NCBI RefSeq assembly: GCF_900111245.1
Contig: NZ_FOGO01000001.1
Span: 682,001-746,000, forward strand
Direction of reading: 5' to 3'
DNA length: 64,000 bases
Origin: Streptomyces qinglanensis
Lineage (GTDB): Bacteria > Actinomycetota > Actinomycetes > Streptomycetales > Streptomycetaceae
Under the pieces are notes generated by a model, which worked only from the letters and a program-made list of their open reading frames with translations, was not told where the DNA came from and did no database searches. The position numbers and the translations under genes are program-made. Of this stretch, positions 34,134 to 42,852 are shown in pieces (within the stretch, counting starts at the first letter, position 1; the number at the start of each line of letters is the position of its first letter).

Positions 34134-34745
34134 ATGGCCAAGCTGACACTGACCACGATGCTGTCACTCGACGGCGTGATGCAGGCACCCGGCGGTCCCG
34201 AGGAGGACCCGCGCGACGGGTTCGACCTCGGCGGCTGGGTGGTGCCCTACGCGGACGAGGGACTGAGCGAGCTCATCGGCGACTGGTTCGCCCGTGCGGG
34301 CGCCTTCCTGCTGGGGCGGCGCACGTACGAGATCTTCGCGGCGTACTGGCCGCAGGTCGGCGACGAGGAGGACCCGGTGATCGCCCGCCGGCTGAACTCC
34401 CTGCCCAAGTACGTCGCCTCGACGACGCTGCGGACCGCCGGGTGGCAGGGCACCACGGTGCTCGGGGGCGACGTGGTGGAGGCCGTGCGGGAGCTGAAGG
34501 CGCAGCCGGGCGGCGATCTGCAGATCCACGGCAGCGGCGTGCTGGCCCGGTCGCTGATGGCGCACGGCCTGATCGACGAGTACCGGCTGCTGGTCTTCCC
34601 GGTGGTACTGGGCAGGGGCCACCGGCTCTTCGCGGAGGGCGGCGTGCCCGCGGCGCTCGCGCTGGAGACCGCCGAGGCGCTGCCGTCGGGCGTCACGATG
34701 CAGACCTATTCCCCGGCGGGGCGGCCGGCGTTCGGATCGTTCTGA
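34134..34745 (+). CDS. Dihydrofolate reductase-like (RibD C-terminal family) protein
   Basis: 203 residues. KLTLTTMLSLDGVMQAPGG, then LLGRRTYEIFAAYWPQ, NSLPKYVASTTL, LQIHGSGVLARSLMAHGLIDEYRLLVFPVVLGRGHRLF (split for length): the RibD-C/DHFR-like fold that binds NADPH. These stand-alone Streptomyces proteins are usually named dihydrofolate reductase family protein; real folate activity is doubtful. GGAGGCGAGG precedes the ATG. It converges on the DinB-like gene. Confidence 0.9.
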   Translation: MAKLTLTTMLSLDGVMQAPGGPEEDPRDGFDLGGWVVPYADEGLSELIGDWFARAGAFLLGRRTYEIFAAYWPQVGDEEDPVIARRLNSLPKYVASTTLRTAGWQGTTVLGGDVVEAVRELKAQPGGDLQIHGSGVLARSLMAHGLIDEYRLLVFPVVLGRGHRLFAEGGVPAALALETAEALPSGVTMQTYSPAGRPAFGSF

Positions 34746-34794
34746 GCGCCGCCGGCCGGCCGGCCGCCGTTCGGCGGGCCGGCCCGGCTCCGGT

Positions 34795-35304
34795 TCAGCG
34801 GCCGGTGGCGCCGTCGGTCTGCTCACGGAGGATGTCGGCGTGGCCCGCGTGCCGGGCCGTCTCCTCGATCATGTGCACGAGGATCCAGCGCATCGTCGGC
34901 GGCGGGGTCGCACGCAGGGAGCGCACCCCGGGGCGGTCGAGGTCGTCGCAGTCGGCGACGACCGCGTCCGACGCGCGGATCGCCTCCTGGTATGCGGCGA
35001 TCAGGGATTCGCCGGTCTCGCCCGGCCCGGGCGGCGCGTCGTCGTCGAGGAGCTCGCCCTGCCCGGCGTACGCATGGCCGAACCAGTTGCGCTCCACCAG
35101 GGTCAGATGCCGCACCAGGCCCAGCAGGCTGGTTCCGGAGGGGACGCCCGGGGCGAGGCCGACCTCGTCGGTGAGTCCGGCGGCCTTGGCGATCACCGCC
35201 TCACGCAGATACCGCAGGAACGCCAGCAGGGTTTCCTTCTCGCCACCCGCCACATCAGGGGGCCTTACATCGCCACGCGCAGAAAAGCCGGTCACATCAG
35301 TCAT
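34795..35304 (-). CDS. DinB/DUF664 (mycothiol-transferase-like) protein
   Basis: 169 residues, four-helix bundle type. Metal ligand positions appear in RHLTLVERNWFG (His) and VHMIEETARHAGHADILRE (His-x3-His region), as in DUF664 and other DinB-like thiol transferases of actinobacteria. The block TPPPTMRWILVHMIEETARH is the family hallmark. It may transfer mycothiol or bind metal; substrate unknown. It is divergent from the FAD oxidase gene. Confidence 0.88.
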   Translation of the reverse strand: MTDVTGFSARGDVRPPDVAGGEKETLLAFLRYLREAVIAKAAGLTDEVGLAPGVPSGTSLLGLVRHLTLVERNWFGHAYAGQGELLDDDAPPGPGETGESLIAAYQEAIRASDAVVADCDDLDRPGVRSLRATPPPTMRWILVHMIEETARHAGHADILREQTDGATGR

Positions 35305-35683
35305 GCCGCCGACTGTAACCAGAATTGGCTGGCGGGGGTGCGGTGGTGCTGGTTGGCTTCCGGGGTGACCGCCACCCGCACCCCGCCGCCGCACGGCGCG
35401 GCCGGTCGTCCCGGGCGGCCCGCCGGACCGGCCCGCGGGGCAGGACGCGCCGCCGTGCGGCGCGCTTCCGGCCCGCGCCGCCGGTCCGCACTCCGGGCAC
35501 CGGACGGAACCGCGTCACCCTCCGGTCCGTCCCCTCCCACGGCGGAGTGGATCTTCGTCGAGGAGCGGTGGGACGAGCGGGGCGGGGGGCGGCGCACATG
35601 CCGGGAACGGCGGCGGGGCGGGGCGCGGACTGCCGCGGGACGACGAAGCGGCGGGGAGTGCGACAGCGGCCAGGGGGATGCGG
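35305..35683. other. Intergenic region, no gene seen
   Basis: 379 bp of very G+C-rich sequence between divergent genes. Open frames here have no family features. Promoters of both neighbours are expected. Confidence 0.5.
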
Positions 35684-37405
35684 ATGACGGGGTGCGGGAC
35701 GGGTCCGGGGAACAGGACGGACACAGCGAACGCCGCGAACACCAGGAACACAACGGACGCCGGGAACACGGCGAACACCGGTAACACGGCGAACACCGGG
35801 AAGGCCGGAAAGGCTGGAAAGGCCGGAACCGCCGGGAGCACAGCGGGCAGGACCAACCCGGCGAGCGCTGCGGACCCGGCGAGCGCAGCGAAGGCTGCGA
35901 AGGCTGCGAGCACGACAAGCGCGGCGCAGGCCGGGAAGTCCGCGAGCCCGGCCAACGCGGCGGACACCACGAGCGCGGCGTGGACGGCGCTCGGCAGCGG
36001 GCTGGACGGAACGTTGCTGCGGCCCGGGGACCGGGATTTCACCGCGGCCCGCAAGCTGTTCAACCCGCGGTTCGACGCGGTGCGCCCGGCCGCGGTGGCG
36101 TACTGTGCGGGGCCCGGCGACATCGCCGAGTGCCTGGCGTTCGCGCGCCGCAACCGGATACCGGTGTCGGTACGCAGCGGGGGCCACTCGTCCGCGGGCT
36201 GGTCCAGCGGCAACGGCCGGCTGGTCATCGACGTGCAGCGGCTCGCCGGGGTGCACGCCTCCGGACGCCGGGCCACGGTGGGCGCCGGGGCCAAACTGAT
36301 CGACGTCCACGCCGGTCTGGCGGCGCACAAGCGGACGATACCGGCCGGCTCAGGCCCGACCGTGGGGATCGCGGGGCTGGCGCTGGGCGGCGGGATCGGC
36401 GCCGTCGCCCGCGCCTACGGGCTGACCTGCGACAGCCTCACCGGGGCCAGGATCGTCACGGCCGACGGCACGCTGCGCGAGGTGTCCGCGGACGGCGGCG
36501 CCCGGGACGCCGAGCTGTTCTGGGCGCTGCGCGGCGCGGGGAACGGCAACTTCGGCGTCGTCACCTCGCTGGACTTCCGCACCCATGTGGCGCCCGGCTG
36601 CCAGACGTTCTTCCTCTCCTGGCCCTGGTCGCGGGCGGCGGCCGTGGTGCGCGAGTGGCAGCGGTGGGCACCGGTGGCGCCGGAGGAGATCTGGTCGCAT
36701 CTGCGGCTGTCGGCCCCGGCGGGCGGCCGGCCGGGCAGTGTGCGGCTGGGCGGGCTGTCACTGGGGGCGCGCCGCGAGGTGGAGACGCAACTCGACCGGC
36801 TGGCGGGGCGGATCGGCACGACCGCCGACCTGTCGCTGCGCAGGCACGGCTACCTGGACGCGCTGAAGGTGCTGGGCGGCGTCTCGGGCTGGACGCTCGC
36901 CCAGGCGCACCAGCGCGGCACCCTGCCCGGCCGCACCAAGCGGGGGAGGGTCGCCCGCGAGTCGTACGCCGCCCGCTCCGACTTCTACGTCCGCCCGCTG
37001 CCGCTCGCCGGGATACGGGCGCTGCTCGACCGGGTGGAGCGGGTGGCCGAACTGCGCGACGGCGGCGCCGGAAGTGTCGTCCTCGACGCGCTGGGCGGTG
37101 CCGTGAACCGGCCCCGGCCGGACGCGACGGCCTTCGTGCACCGGAACGCGCGCTTCCTGGCGCAGTACACCGTCGCCTGGCCGGACGCCTCCGGCGCCGA
37201 GACGGTGGCGGGGCACCGCGGCTGGCTGGATGCCACCCACGCCGCGATGCGGCCGTGGGCCAGCGGGTTCGCCTACCAGAACTGCCCCGACCCGGCGCTG
37301 CGCGACTGGCGGCGGGCCTACTACGGTGCCAACGCCGAGCGGCTGGCCGAGGTCAAGGCCGTGTACGACCCGGACCGGGTCTTCTCGTTCCCGCACGCCG
37401 TGTGA
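35684..37405 (+). CDS. FAD-binding oxidoreductase (BBE/PCMH type) with low-complexity N terminus
   Basis: 573 residues. The last about 470 are a PCMH-type FAD oxidase: VSVRSGGHSSAGWSSGNGRLVIDV, where the His can carry covalent FAD, then GSGPTVGIAGLALGGGIGAVAR, FWALRGAGNGNFGVVTSL, and a C-terminal BBE domain ending YYGANAERLAEVKAVYDPDRVFSFP (split for length). It oxidises alcohols or carbohydrates with O2; substrate unknown. Residues 1-100 are repeats such as TANTGNTANTGKAGKAGKAG with no signal peptide, unusual since relatives have a short or secretory N terminus. GGGGG sits 6 bp before ATG 35684; a later true start is possible. Confidence 0.82.
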   Translation: MTGCGTGPGNRTDTANAANTRNTTDAGNTANTGNTANTGKAGKAGKAGTAGSTAGRTNPASAADPASAAKAAKAASTTSAAQAGKSASPANAADTTSAAWTALGSGLDGTLLRPGDRDFTAARKLFNPRFDAVRPAAVAYCAGPGDIAECLAFARRNRIPVSVRSGGHSSAGWSSGNGRLVIDVQRLAGVHASGRRATVGAGAKLIDVHAGLAAHKRTIPAGSGPTVGIAGLALGGGIGAVARAYGLTCDSLTGARIVTADGTLREVSADGGARDAELFWALRGAGNGNFGVVTSLDFRTHVAPGCQTFFLSWPWSRAAAVVREWQRWAPVAPEEIWSHLRLSAPAGGRPGSVRLGGLSLGARREVETQLDRLAGRIGTTADLSLRRHGYLDALKVLGGVSGWTLAQAHQRGTLPGRTKRGRVARESYAARSDFYVRPLPLAGIRALLDRVERVAELRDGGAGSVVLDALGGAVNRPRPDATAFVHRNARFLAQYTVAWPDASGAETVAGHRGWLDATHAAMRPWASGFAYQNCPDPALRDWRRAYYGANAERLAEVKAVYDPDRVFSFPHAV

Positions 37406-37526
37406 GCGCCCCGCGGCGGTGATCCGGGCCCGGACCCGTACGCTGGGGTCCCCTCCGGCGGCCGGAGGGAACCGCACCACCGGCGTCGCAGGCGGGCGCC
37501 GTACCGAGGAACCGAGGAGAAGTGCC

Positions 37527-38315
37527 GTGCTCGTGCTGCTGCCGCCGTCCGAGGGGAAGGCCGAGGGCTCGCGGGGGCGCCCGCTGGACCTGGGCTCGCT
37601 CTCCCTTCCGGGGCTGAACCCGGCGCGGGAGACGGTGCTGGAGGAGCTGGTGGCGCTCTGCCGGGCCGACGAGGAGAAGGCACGCGGGGTGCTGGGGATC
37701 GGCGAGGGGCTGCGCGGCGAGGTCGCCAAGAACGCCCGGCTGCGGACCGCGCCGACCCGTCCCGCCGGGGAGATCTACACCGGGGTGCTCTACGACGCGC
37801 TGGAACTGGCCACCCTCAGCACGGCGGCCAAGCGGCGGGCCGCTCGCTCGCTGCTGGTCTTCTCCGCGCTGTGGGGGGCCGTCGGGGTCACCGACCGGAT
37901 CCCTTCCTACCGGCTGTCCGCGGGTGTGAAGCTGCCGGGCACGGGTGCGCTGGGCGCCTTCTGGCGCGGCCCGGCGGAGTCGGTGCTGCCCGAGGCGGCG
38001 GGCGGCGGGCTGGTGCTGGATCTGCGCTCGTCGGCGTACGCGGGCATGTGGAGGCCCAAGGGCGAACTGGCGCGCCGCACGGCGACCGTGCGGGTCCTGC
38101 AGTCCCGGCTGGTGGACGGGGTGGAGAAGCGGTCGGTCGTCAGCCACTTCAACAAGGCGACCAAGGGCCGCATCGTGCGGGCGCTGCTGGAGTCCGGTGC
38201 GGCGCCGAAGACCCCCGCGGCGCTGGCCGGGACGCTGCGCGAGCTGGGCTACACCGTGGAGGGCGGCGAGGGTCCGGACGCGCGGGCACTGGATGTGGTC
38301 GTCACCGAGCTCTGA
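37527..38315 (+). CDS. yaaA: YaaA-family peroxide stress protein
   Basis: 262 residues of the UPF0246/DUF328 family: VLVLLPPSEGKAEG at the N terminus, PAGEIYTGVLYDAL, LVFSALWGAVGVTDRIPSYRLS, VLDLRSSAYAGMW and VVSHFNKATKGR. In E. coli YaaA lowers free iron under hydrogen peroxide stress and binds DNA. GAGGAGA precedes GTG 37527. It is followed by KDPG aldolase 74 bp downstream on the same strand. Confidence 0.92.
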   Translation: MLVLLPPSEGKAEGSRGRPLDLGSLSLPGLNPARETVLEELVALCRADEEKARGVLGIGEGLRGEVAKNARLRTAPTRPAGEIYTGVLYDALELATLSTAAKRRAARSLLVFSALWGAVGVTDRIPSYRLSAGVKLPGTGALGAFWRGPAESVLPEAAGGGLVLDLRSSAYAGMWRPKGELARRTATVRVLQSRLVDGVEKRSVVSHFNKATKGRIVRALLESGAAPKTPAALAGTLRELGYTVEGGEGPDARALDVVVTEL

Positions 38316-38343
38316 CCCCTCCGGCCGAGCTGGTTGCACATAC

Positions 38344-38359
38344 CGCAACGCCCGTTGCG
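38344..38359. promoter_or_regulatory. Palindrome CGCAACG-CC-CGTTGCG before KDPG aldolase
   Basis: Perfect 7-bp arms with a 2-bp spacer, 31 bp before the ATG, with TTGCAC just upstream at 38334. A sugar-acid-responsive repressor site is plausible; no regulator gene is adjacent. Confidence 0.5.
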
Positions 38360-38389
38360 AGGCATGCTGCCCGCGGGCACGATACGGGC

Positions 38390-39022
38390 ATGACTTCCGC
38401 GCCCTCCCTGCTCGACCTCGCCCCCGTCCTCCCGGTCGTCGTGCTGGAGGACGCGGCGGACGCCGTCCCGCTGGCGCGGGCGCTGGTGGCCGGTGGCCTG
38501 CCCGCGATCGAGATCACGCTGCGGACCGGCGCCGCGCCGGAGGCGATCCGGGCCGTCGCGGACGCCGTCCCCGAGGCGGTCGTCGGCGCGGGCACGGTGC
38601 TGGGTCCGCGGGACGTGGAGACCGCGGTGGCGGCAGGCGCGCGCTTCCTGGTCAGCCCCGGCTGGACCGACGCGCTGCTGGAGGCCATGCGGGCCTCCGG
38701 AGTGCCCTTCCTGCCCGGCGTCTCGACCGCCTCCGAGGCGATGGCCCTGCTGGAGCGCGGCGTGACGGAGATGAAGTTCTTCCCCGCGCGTGCGGCGGGC
38801 GGCACCGGCTATCTGAAGTCCCTGGCCTCCCCGCTGCCGCGGGCCCGCTTCTGCCCGACCGGCGGCATCACCGCCGACGACGCGGCCGACTATCTGGCGC
38901 TGCCCAACGTCGGCTGCGTCGGCGGCACCTGGATGCTGCCCGCCGACGCGCTCGCGGCCAGGGACTGGGAGCGGGTACGCGGGCTCGCCGCCGAGGCCGC
39001 GGCGGTACGGCCGGCCCGGTAG
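38390..39022 (+). CDS. eda: 2-dehydro-3-deoxyphosphogluconate (KDPG) aldolase
   Basis: 210 residues. Class I aldolase TIM barrel: PVVVLEDAADAVPLARAL, GLPAIEITLRTGAAPEAIR (catalytic Glu), VVGAGTVL, FLVSPGW, FLPGVSTASEAMALLERG, then MKFFPARAAGGTGYLKSLASP with the Schiff-base Lys in MKFFPA, and FCPTGGIT. It cleaves KDPG to pyruvate and glyceraldehyde-3-phosphate in the Entner-Doudoroff or uronate routes. A palindrome sits upstream at 38344. Confidence 0.95.
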   Translation: MTSAPSLLDLAPVLPVVVLEDAADAVPLARALVAGGLPAIEITLRTGAAPEAIRAVADAVPEAVVGAGTVLGPRDVETAVAAGARFLVSPGWTDALLEAMRASGVPFLPGVSTASEAMALLERGVTEMKFFPARAAGGTGYLKSLASPLPRARFCPTGGITADDAADYLALPNVGCVGGTWMLPADALAARDWERVRGLAAEAAAVRPAR

Positions 39023-39107
39023 GCGGTCCGCCTCCGCGTGCGGACGCCGACCGCGCACACCACGGCCGACGTCCGCACCAGGACCGCCCCGGCACCGCGG
39101 GGTCCGT

Positions 39108-40715
39108 TCACACCGCGACCGCGCCCCCGTCCAGCGCGAGCCGCGCCCCGTCGAACCGCCCGCGCAGCGCCCGGTCGTGCGTCACCAGCACCACGGCGCC
39201 CGGGTATCCGGCCAGGGCCTCCTCCAGTTCCTCCACCAGCGCGGGGGCCATATGGTTCGTCGGCTCGTCCAGGAGGAGCAGGTCCGCGGGGTCCGCGACC
39301 AGGCGGGCCAGCTCGATGCGCCGACGCTGGCCGTAGGAGAGGCCGCCGACGCACAGGTGCAGTTCCGCCGGGCGGAAGAGGCCGAGGGACAGCAGGGACT
39401 CGGCGTGGTCCTCGGCGGATCCGGGACGGCCCAGCGCGAAGACCTCCGCCACCGTCAGGCCGGGCGGCCACGGCGTCTCGTCCTGGCGCAGATGGCCGAC
39501 CCTGCCCGGCACGTGTACCGCGCCCTCGTCCGGCCGCAGCTCGCCGGCCAGCAGCCGGAGCAGAGTGGTCTTCCCCGCGCCGTTCGGTCCGGTGACCAGC
39601 AGCCGGCCGGTGGGGCCCAGAGTGAAGGAGTCCAGGCGGAGGCGGTCTCCCACCCGTACTCCGGTGAGTTCGGCGGCTTCGCCGGACCCGGCCGCCGCAG
39701 CGCGGAGACGAGCCGTGAAGGACAGCGGGTCGGGCGGCGGCGCCACCGGATCGGCCCGGAGCCGGTCGACGCGCTCGCGGGCATTGCGGATGCGCGCCAT
39801 CGCGCCGTGCGCGCGGCCGCGGGCCCGGAAGCCGCCGTGCCCGAAGTTGGCCAGCGGCGCCTTGCGCGGAATGCCGTCGAGGCGGGCGGCGTTGCCGGTG
39901 GCCAGCCGCTCGTTGCGGGCCAGCTCTGCGCGCCACTCCTCGTACTCCTGCAGCCGCCGGCGGCGGTCGGCGGCCTTGGCGGCGCGGTAGCCGGGGTAGC
40001 CGTCGCCGTAGCGGGTGATCCTCCCGCCGTCGGCCTCCAGGATCGTCGTGGTCAGGCGCTGGAGGAAGACGCGGTCGTGCGTGACCGCGAGCACCGTCCC
40101 GCGGTGTGCCCGCAGTTGCTCCTCCAGCCAGGCGACAGCCCCGTCGTCCAGGTCGTTCGTCGGCTCGTCCAGCAGGAGCAGCTCCGGGCGGCCCGCCAGG
40201 ACAGCGGCCAGGGAGAGCCGGGAGCGCTCGCCGCCGGAGAGCGTGCCGATACGGCGCTCGCGGGACAGCCCGGGCAGGCCGAGGTGATGCAGGGCGGCGT
40301 CCACCCGGTGGTCGGCCGCGTAGCCGTCGCGGGCCTCGTAGCGTTCGAGCAGCGCGGCGTACGCGTCGGGGCTGCCGCCCTCGCCGAGTGCCCGCTCGGC
40401 CCGGCGCAGCTCCGCCTCCAGCGCGCGCAGGTCCGCCAGCGACAGGTCGACGGCCTCCTGGACCGTGGCGGTCGGCGGGAGCGGGAGGGTCTGCGGCAGG
40501 TAGCCGACGCCGCCCGCGGCGATCACGGTCAACTCGCCGTGGTCCGGCTGTTCCCGGCCCGCGAGGAGCTCGAGGAGCGTGGACTTGCCGGAGCCGTTGT
40601 CGCCGATGAGCCCGGCCTTCTCCCCCGGTTTGAGCGTGCAGGAGACCTGGTCGAGGACGGTGCGGCCGGAGTAGCGCTTGGTGACGCCGCGAAGGGTGAG
40701 TTGTGAGGTGCGCAT
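39108..40715 (-). CDS. ABC-F family ATP-binding protein (antibiotic-resistance or translation type)
   Basis: 535 residues with two ABC domains and no membrane segments. Domain 1: GDNGSGKSTLLELLAG (Walker A), LSGGERSRLSLAAVLAG (signature), LLLLDEPTNDLDDGAV (Walker B). A charged linker (about 240-320) is the interaction region with the ribosome. Domain 2: GPNGAGKTTLLRLLAGE, LSYGQRRRIELARLVA, LLLLDEPTNHM. ABC-F proteins protect ribosomes from antibiotics or aid stalled translation. A short upstream ORF (40821-40895) and a TetR-type operator (40871) lie in its 233-bp leader, suggesting regulated expression. Confidence 0.93.
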   Translation of the reverse strand: MRTSQLTLRGVTKRYSGRTVLDQVSCTLKPGEKAGLIGDNGSGKSTLLELLAGREQPDHGELTVIAAGGVGYLPQTLPLPPTATVQEAVDLSLADLRALEAELRRAERALGEGGSPDAYAALLERYEARDGYAADHRVDAALHHLGLPGLSRERRIGTLSGGERSRLSLAAVLAGRPELLLLDEPTNDLDDGAVAWLEEQLRAHRGTVLAVTHDRVFLQRLTTTILEADGGRITRYGDGYPGYRAAKAADRRRRLQEYEEWRAELARNERLATGNAARLDGIPRKAPLANFGHGGFRARGRAHGAMARIRNARERVDRLRADPVAPPPDPLSFTARLRAAAAGSGEAAELTGVRVGDRLRLDSFTLGPTGRLLVTGPNGAGKTTLLRLLAGELRPDEGAVHVPGRVGHLRQDETPWPPGLTVAEVFALGRPGSAEDHAESLLSLGLFRPAELHLCVGGLSYGQRRRIELARLVADPADLLLLDEPTNHMAPALVEELEEALAGYPGAVVLVTHDRALRGRFDGARLALDGGAVAV

Positions 40716-40820
40716 GGGTCGGTCCCTCCTGGCCCGGGACGGGCCGGAACGAGGTGAGTGACTGCACGGCGGGGCGCGGCGACGGCGGAGCGGTGCTCTA
40801 CGCGGTCGGCGCCTTTGATC

Positions 40821-40895
40821 TCACAGGGACCCCATGGGCAAGAAGGTACGGCACACCGGGGACTTCGGCAAGACGATACGTCTCGCCTCGCTCAT
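40821..40895 (-). CDS. Possible leader peptide upstream of the ABC-F gene
   Basis: A 24-residue frame starting ATG 40895 and ending TGA 40821, 105 bp before the ABC-F ATG. It reads MSEARRIVLPKSPVCRTFLP then MGSL. GGGGAGG lies 10 bp before the ATG. ABC-F resistance genes are often controlled by ribosome stalling in a leader ORF, so this is a fair candidate, though no clear terminator/antiterminator pair was found. It overlaps the TetR-like operator. Confidence 0.4.
   Translation of the reverse strand: MSEARRIVLPKSPVCRTFLPMGSL
40871..40883. promoter_or_regulatory. TetR operator copy 3, AGACG-ATA-CGTCT
   Basis: Same 13-bp palindrome as 7877 and 7931, and 19 of 20 bases match 7931-7950. It lies between the divergent ABC-F gene and the zinc-ribbon gene at 40949, so the TetR regulator encoded at 7231-7848 may repress one or both. 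Confidence 0.65.
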
Positions 40896-40948
40896 GCCTT
40901 CCGAGCCTCCCCGCGCGGGGCCGCCACCGGCGCCGGTAGGTTGCCCGC

Positions 40949-41500
40949 ATGGCGACTGACAGCGCACCCGGTGGCGACGGGGTGATGTGCCCCGGCTGCC
41001 GCGGCGGCGACACACGGCCCGTCTCCGAGGCGCGCACCGGCAAGGGCGCGCTGCGCAAGGAGTTGGGCACCCGGCTGGCCAAAGGGCCGGAGAAGACCGG
41101 CGACGGCTGCATGCACTTCCTGGAGGGCATGGTGCTCACCGGAATGGGCGTGGCACTCGCCTGGACGGGCGTGGACCAGGACAAACCGCTCTACCTGGGC
41201 GGCGGCATCCTGCTGGCCGCCGTGTGCTTCGTCGGCACGGTCGTCGTGGTGCGCGAGGACCGGCAGGAACAGGACGCGGAGGCGGCCGGCGCGGCGCGGG
41301 CCGACGCGCTGTGGGCGCCCGCCCGCTACTGCTACGGCTGTGAATCCGTCTTCTGCCCCGGCGGGGAACCCTGGCCCGGCGTACTGACGCCGGAGGAGTT
41401 CCGCACCTACGTGTGGACGGAGGCCGGCTACGCGGACCAACTGCCCCGGCACGCGCCCCGGAGCGGGTCACGCGGGGGCCGGCACCGGGGCACCGGCTAG
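40949..41500 (+). CDS. Small membrane protein with zinc-ribbon cysteines
   Basis: 183 residues. An N-terminal CPGC, two adjacent membrane helices (about 55-100: FLEGMVLTGMGVALAWTGV and LYLGGGILLAAVCFVGTVVVV) and a C-terminal CYGCESVFCPGG form a likely zinc ribbon split by the membrane hairpin. It is divergent from the ABC-F gene and shares the operator region. I recall similar hypothetical Streptomyces proteins, function unknown. Weak AGG ribosome binding site. Confidence 0.78.
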   Translation: MATDSAPGGDGVMCPGCRGGDTRPVSEARTGKGALRKELGTRLAKGPEKTGDGCMHFLEGMVLTGMGVALAWTGVDQDKPLYLGGGILLAAVCFVGTVVVVREDRQEQDAEAAGAARADALWAPARYCYGCESVFCPGGEPWPGVLTPEEFRTYVWTEAGYADQLPRHAPRSGSRGGRHRGTG

Positions 41501-41543
41501 CGCACGGCCGCGCGGGTGCCCCGGTGCGCCCCGGTGCGCCTCG

Positions 41544-42827
41544 TCACGGGCGCAGGTGCCCCGTGTCGTTCAGCAGCCGCAGCGAGGCGTTGCCGTCGGC
41601 GTAGTAGGCGACGGCGGAAAGGGAACCGGCCGACAGCTCCATCCGGAACAGCGCCTCGGCCGGGGCGCCCAGCGCGAGCCGGGCCAGCGTCTTGACCGGC
41701 GTCACATGGGTGACGAGCAGCACGGTGCGACCGGCGTAGCGGGCCAGCAGCTTGTCCCGGGCCACCGCGACCCGCCGGGCGACCTCCTCGAAGGACTCGC
41801 CGCCTCCGGTGGGGCGGGCCCCGGCGGAGGCCAGCCAGGCGTCCAGGTCCTCCGGGTGGCGCTCGCGCACCTCGGCGAAGGTGAGGCCCTCCCAGGCGCC
41901 GAAGTCGGTCTCGCGCAGCCCCTCGTCGGTACGGACGCTCAACCCGAGGCGGTCCGCGACAGCGGCCGCCGTCTCCTGGCAGCGGCGCAGCGGCGAGGCG
42001 ACCACGGCCTGGACGGTGCCGCGGGCGGCGAGCGCCTCGGCAGCCGCGGCGGCCTGCCGGCGGCCGACCGCGGAGAGTTCGGGGTCGGAGCCGCCGCTGC
42101 CGGAGAACCGCTTCTCCGGCGTGAGCGGCGTCTCCCCGTGCCGCAGCAGCACGAAGGTGGTCGGGGTGCCGAGATCGGGCCCCCAGCCCGGGCGGGCGGC
42201 GGGAGCGGCGGTCCCCGCCGTGCCGGGCCCGTCGTCCGCCGCGGAGGAGGGCGCGGTCGCCGCGCTTCCCGTGCCCCCGGCGGCGCCGGACCCGGTGCGG
42301 CCCGCAGTGGATCCGCCCCGGCCGGTGCCGGACCCGCTCCGCCCCGCGCCGGGCCCGGTGTCGAGCTCCGCGCGGGACGCGTCCGGCTCCCAGCGCGCGC
42401 CCCGCTTCCCGGCGTCCATCGCCTCGTTGGCGAGCCGGTCCGCGTGCTTGTTCTTCTCGCGCGGGATCCACTCGTAGCTGACCGCGTCCGGCGGGAAGAC
42501 CGCGGCGGCCTCCGCCGCGAGGGGCCGCATGTCCGGGTGCTTGATCTTCCAGCGGCCCGACATCTGCTCGACGACCAGCTTGGAGTCCATCCGCACCAGC
42601 ACCGCGGCGTCGGAGTCGAGTTCGTGCGCGGCGCGCAGCCCGGCGACCAGGCCCCGGTACTCGGCCACGTTGTTGGTGGCCCTGCCGATGAACTCGGCGG
42701 TCTCCCGGAGGGTCCCGCCCGAGGCGGCGTCCTTGACCACGGCGCCGTATCCGGCCGGGCCGGGGTTGCCGCGCGAACCGCCGTCGGCCTCGACGACGAA
42801 GGTGCGGCGCACCTGTCCCCCGCTCAT
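41544..42827 (-). CDS. Bifunctional RNase HI / acid phosphatase (CobC-like) fusion
   Basis: 427 residues. Residues 1-140 are RNase HI: VVEADGGSRGNPGPAGYGAV (Asp), NNVAEYRGLVAGLRAA (Glu), RMDSKLVVEQMSGRWKIK (Asp), IPREKNKHADRLANEAMD (Asp). A Gly/Ala/Thr linker (about 150-215) joins a histidine phosphatase domain from about 225: LLRHGETPLTPEKRFSGSGG (phospho-His), GLRETDFGAWEGLTFAEV and LLVTHVTPVKTLARLAL (second His). Such fusions are typical of actinobacteria; the M. tuberculosis member hydrolyses RNA/DNA hybrids and alpha-ribazole phosphate. It begins 25 bp after the zinc-ribbon gene. Confidence 0.95.
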   Translation of the reverse strand: MSGGQVRRTFVVEADGGSRGNPGPAGYGAVVKDAASGGTLRETAEFIGRATNNVAEYRGLVAGLRAAHELDSDAAVLVRMDSKLVVEQMSGRWKIKHPDMRPLAAEAAAVFPPDAVSYEWIPREKNKHADRLANEAMDAGKRGARWEPDASRAELDTGPGAGRSGSGTGRGGSTAGRTGSGAAGGTGSAATAPSSAADDGPGTAGTAAPAARPGWGPDLGTPTTFVLLRHGETPLTPEKRFSGSGGSDPELSAVGRRQAAAAAEALAARGTVQAVVASPLRRCQETAAAVADRLGLSVRTDEGLRETDFGAWEGLTFAEVRERHPEDLDAWLASAGARPTGGGESFEEVARRVAVARDKLLARYAGRTVLLVTHVTPVKTLARLALGAPAEALFRMELSAGSLSAVAYYADGNASLRLLNDTGHLRP

Positions 42828-42852
42828 CGCACGCCCTCGCCGGCCGCCGGGC

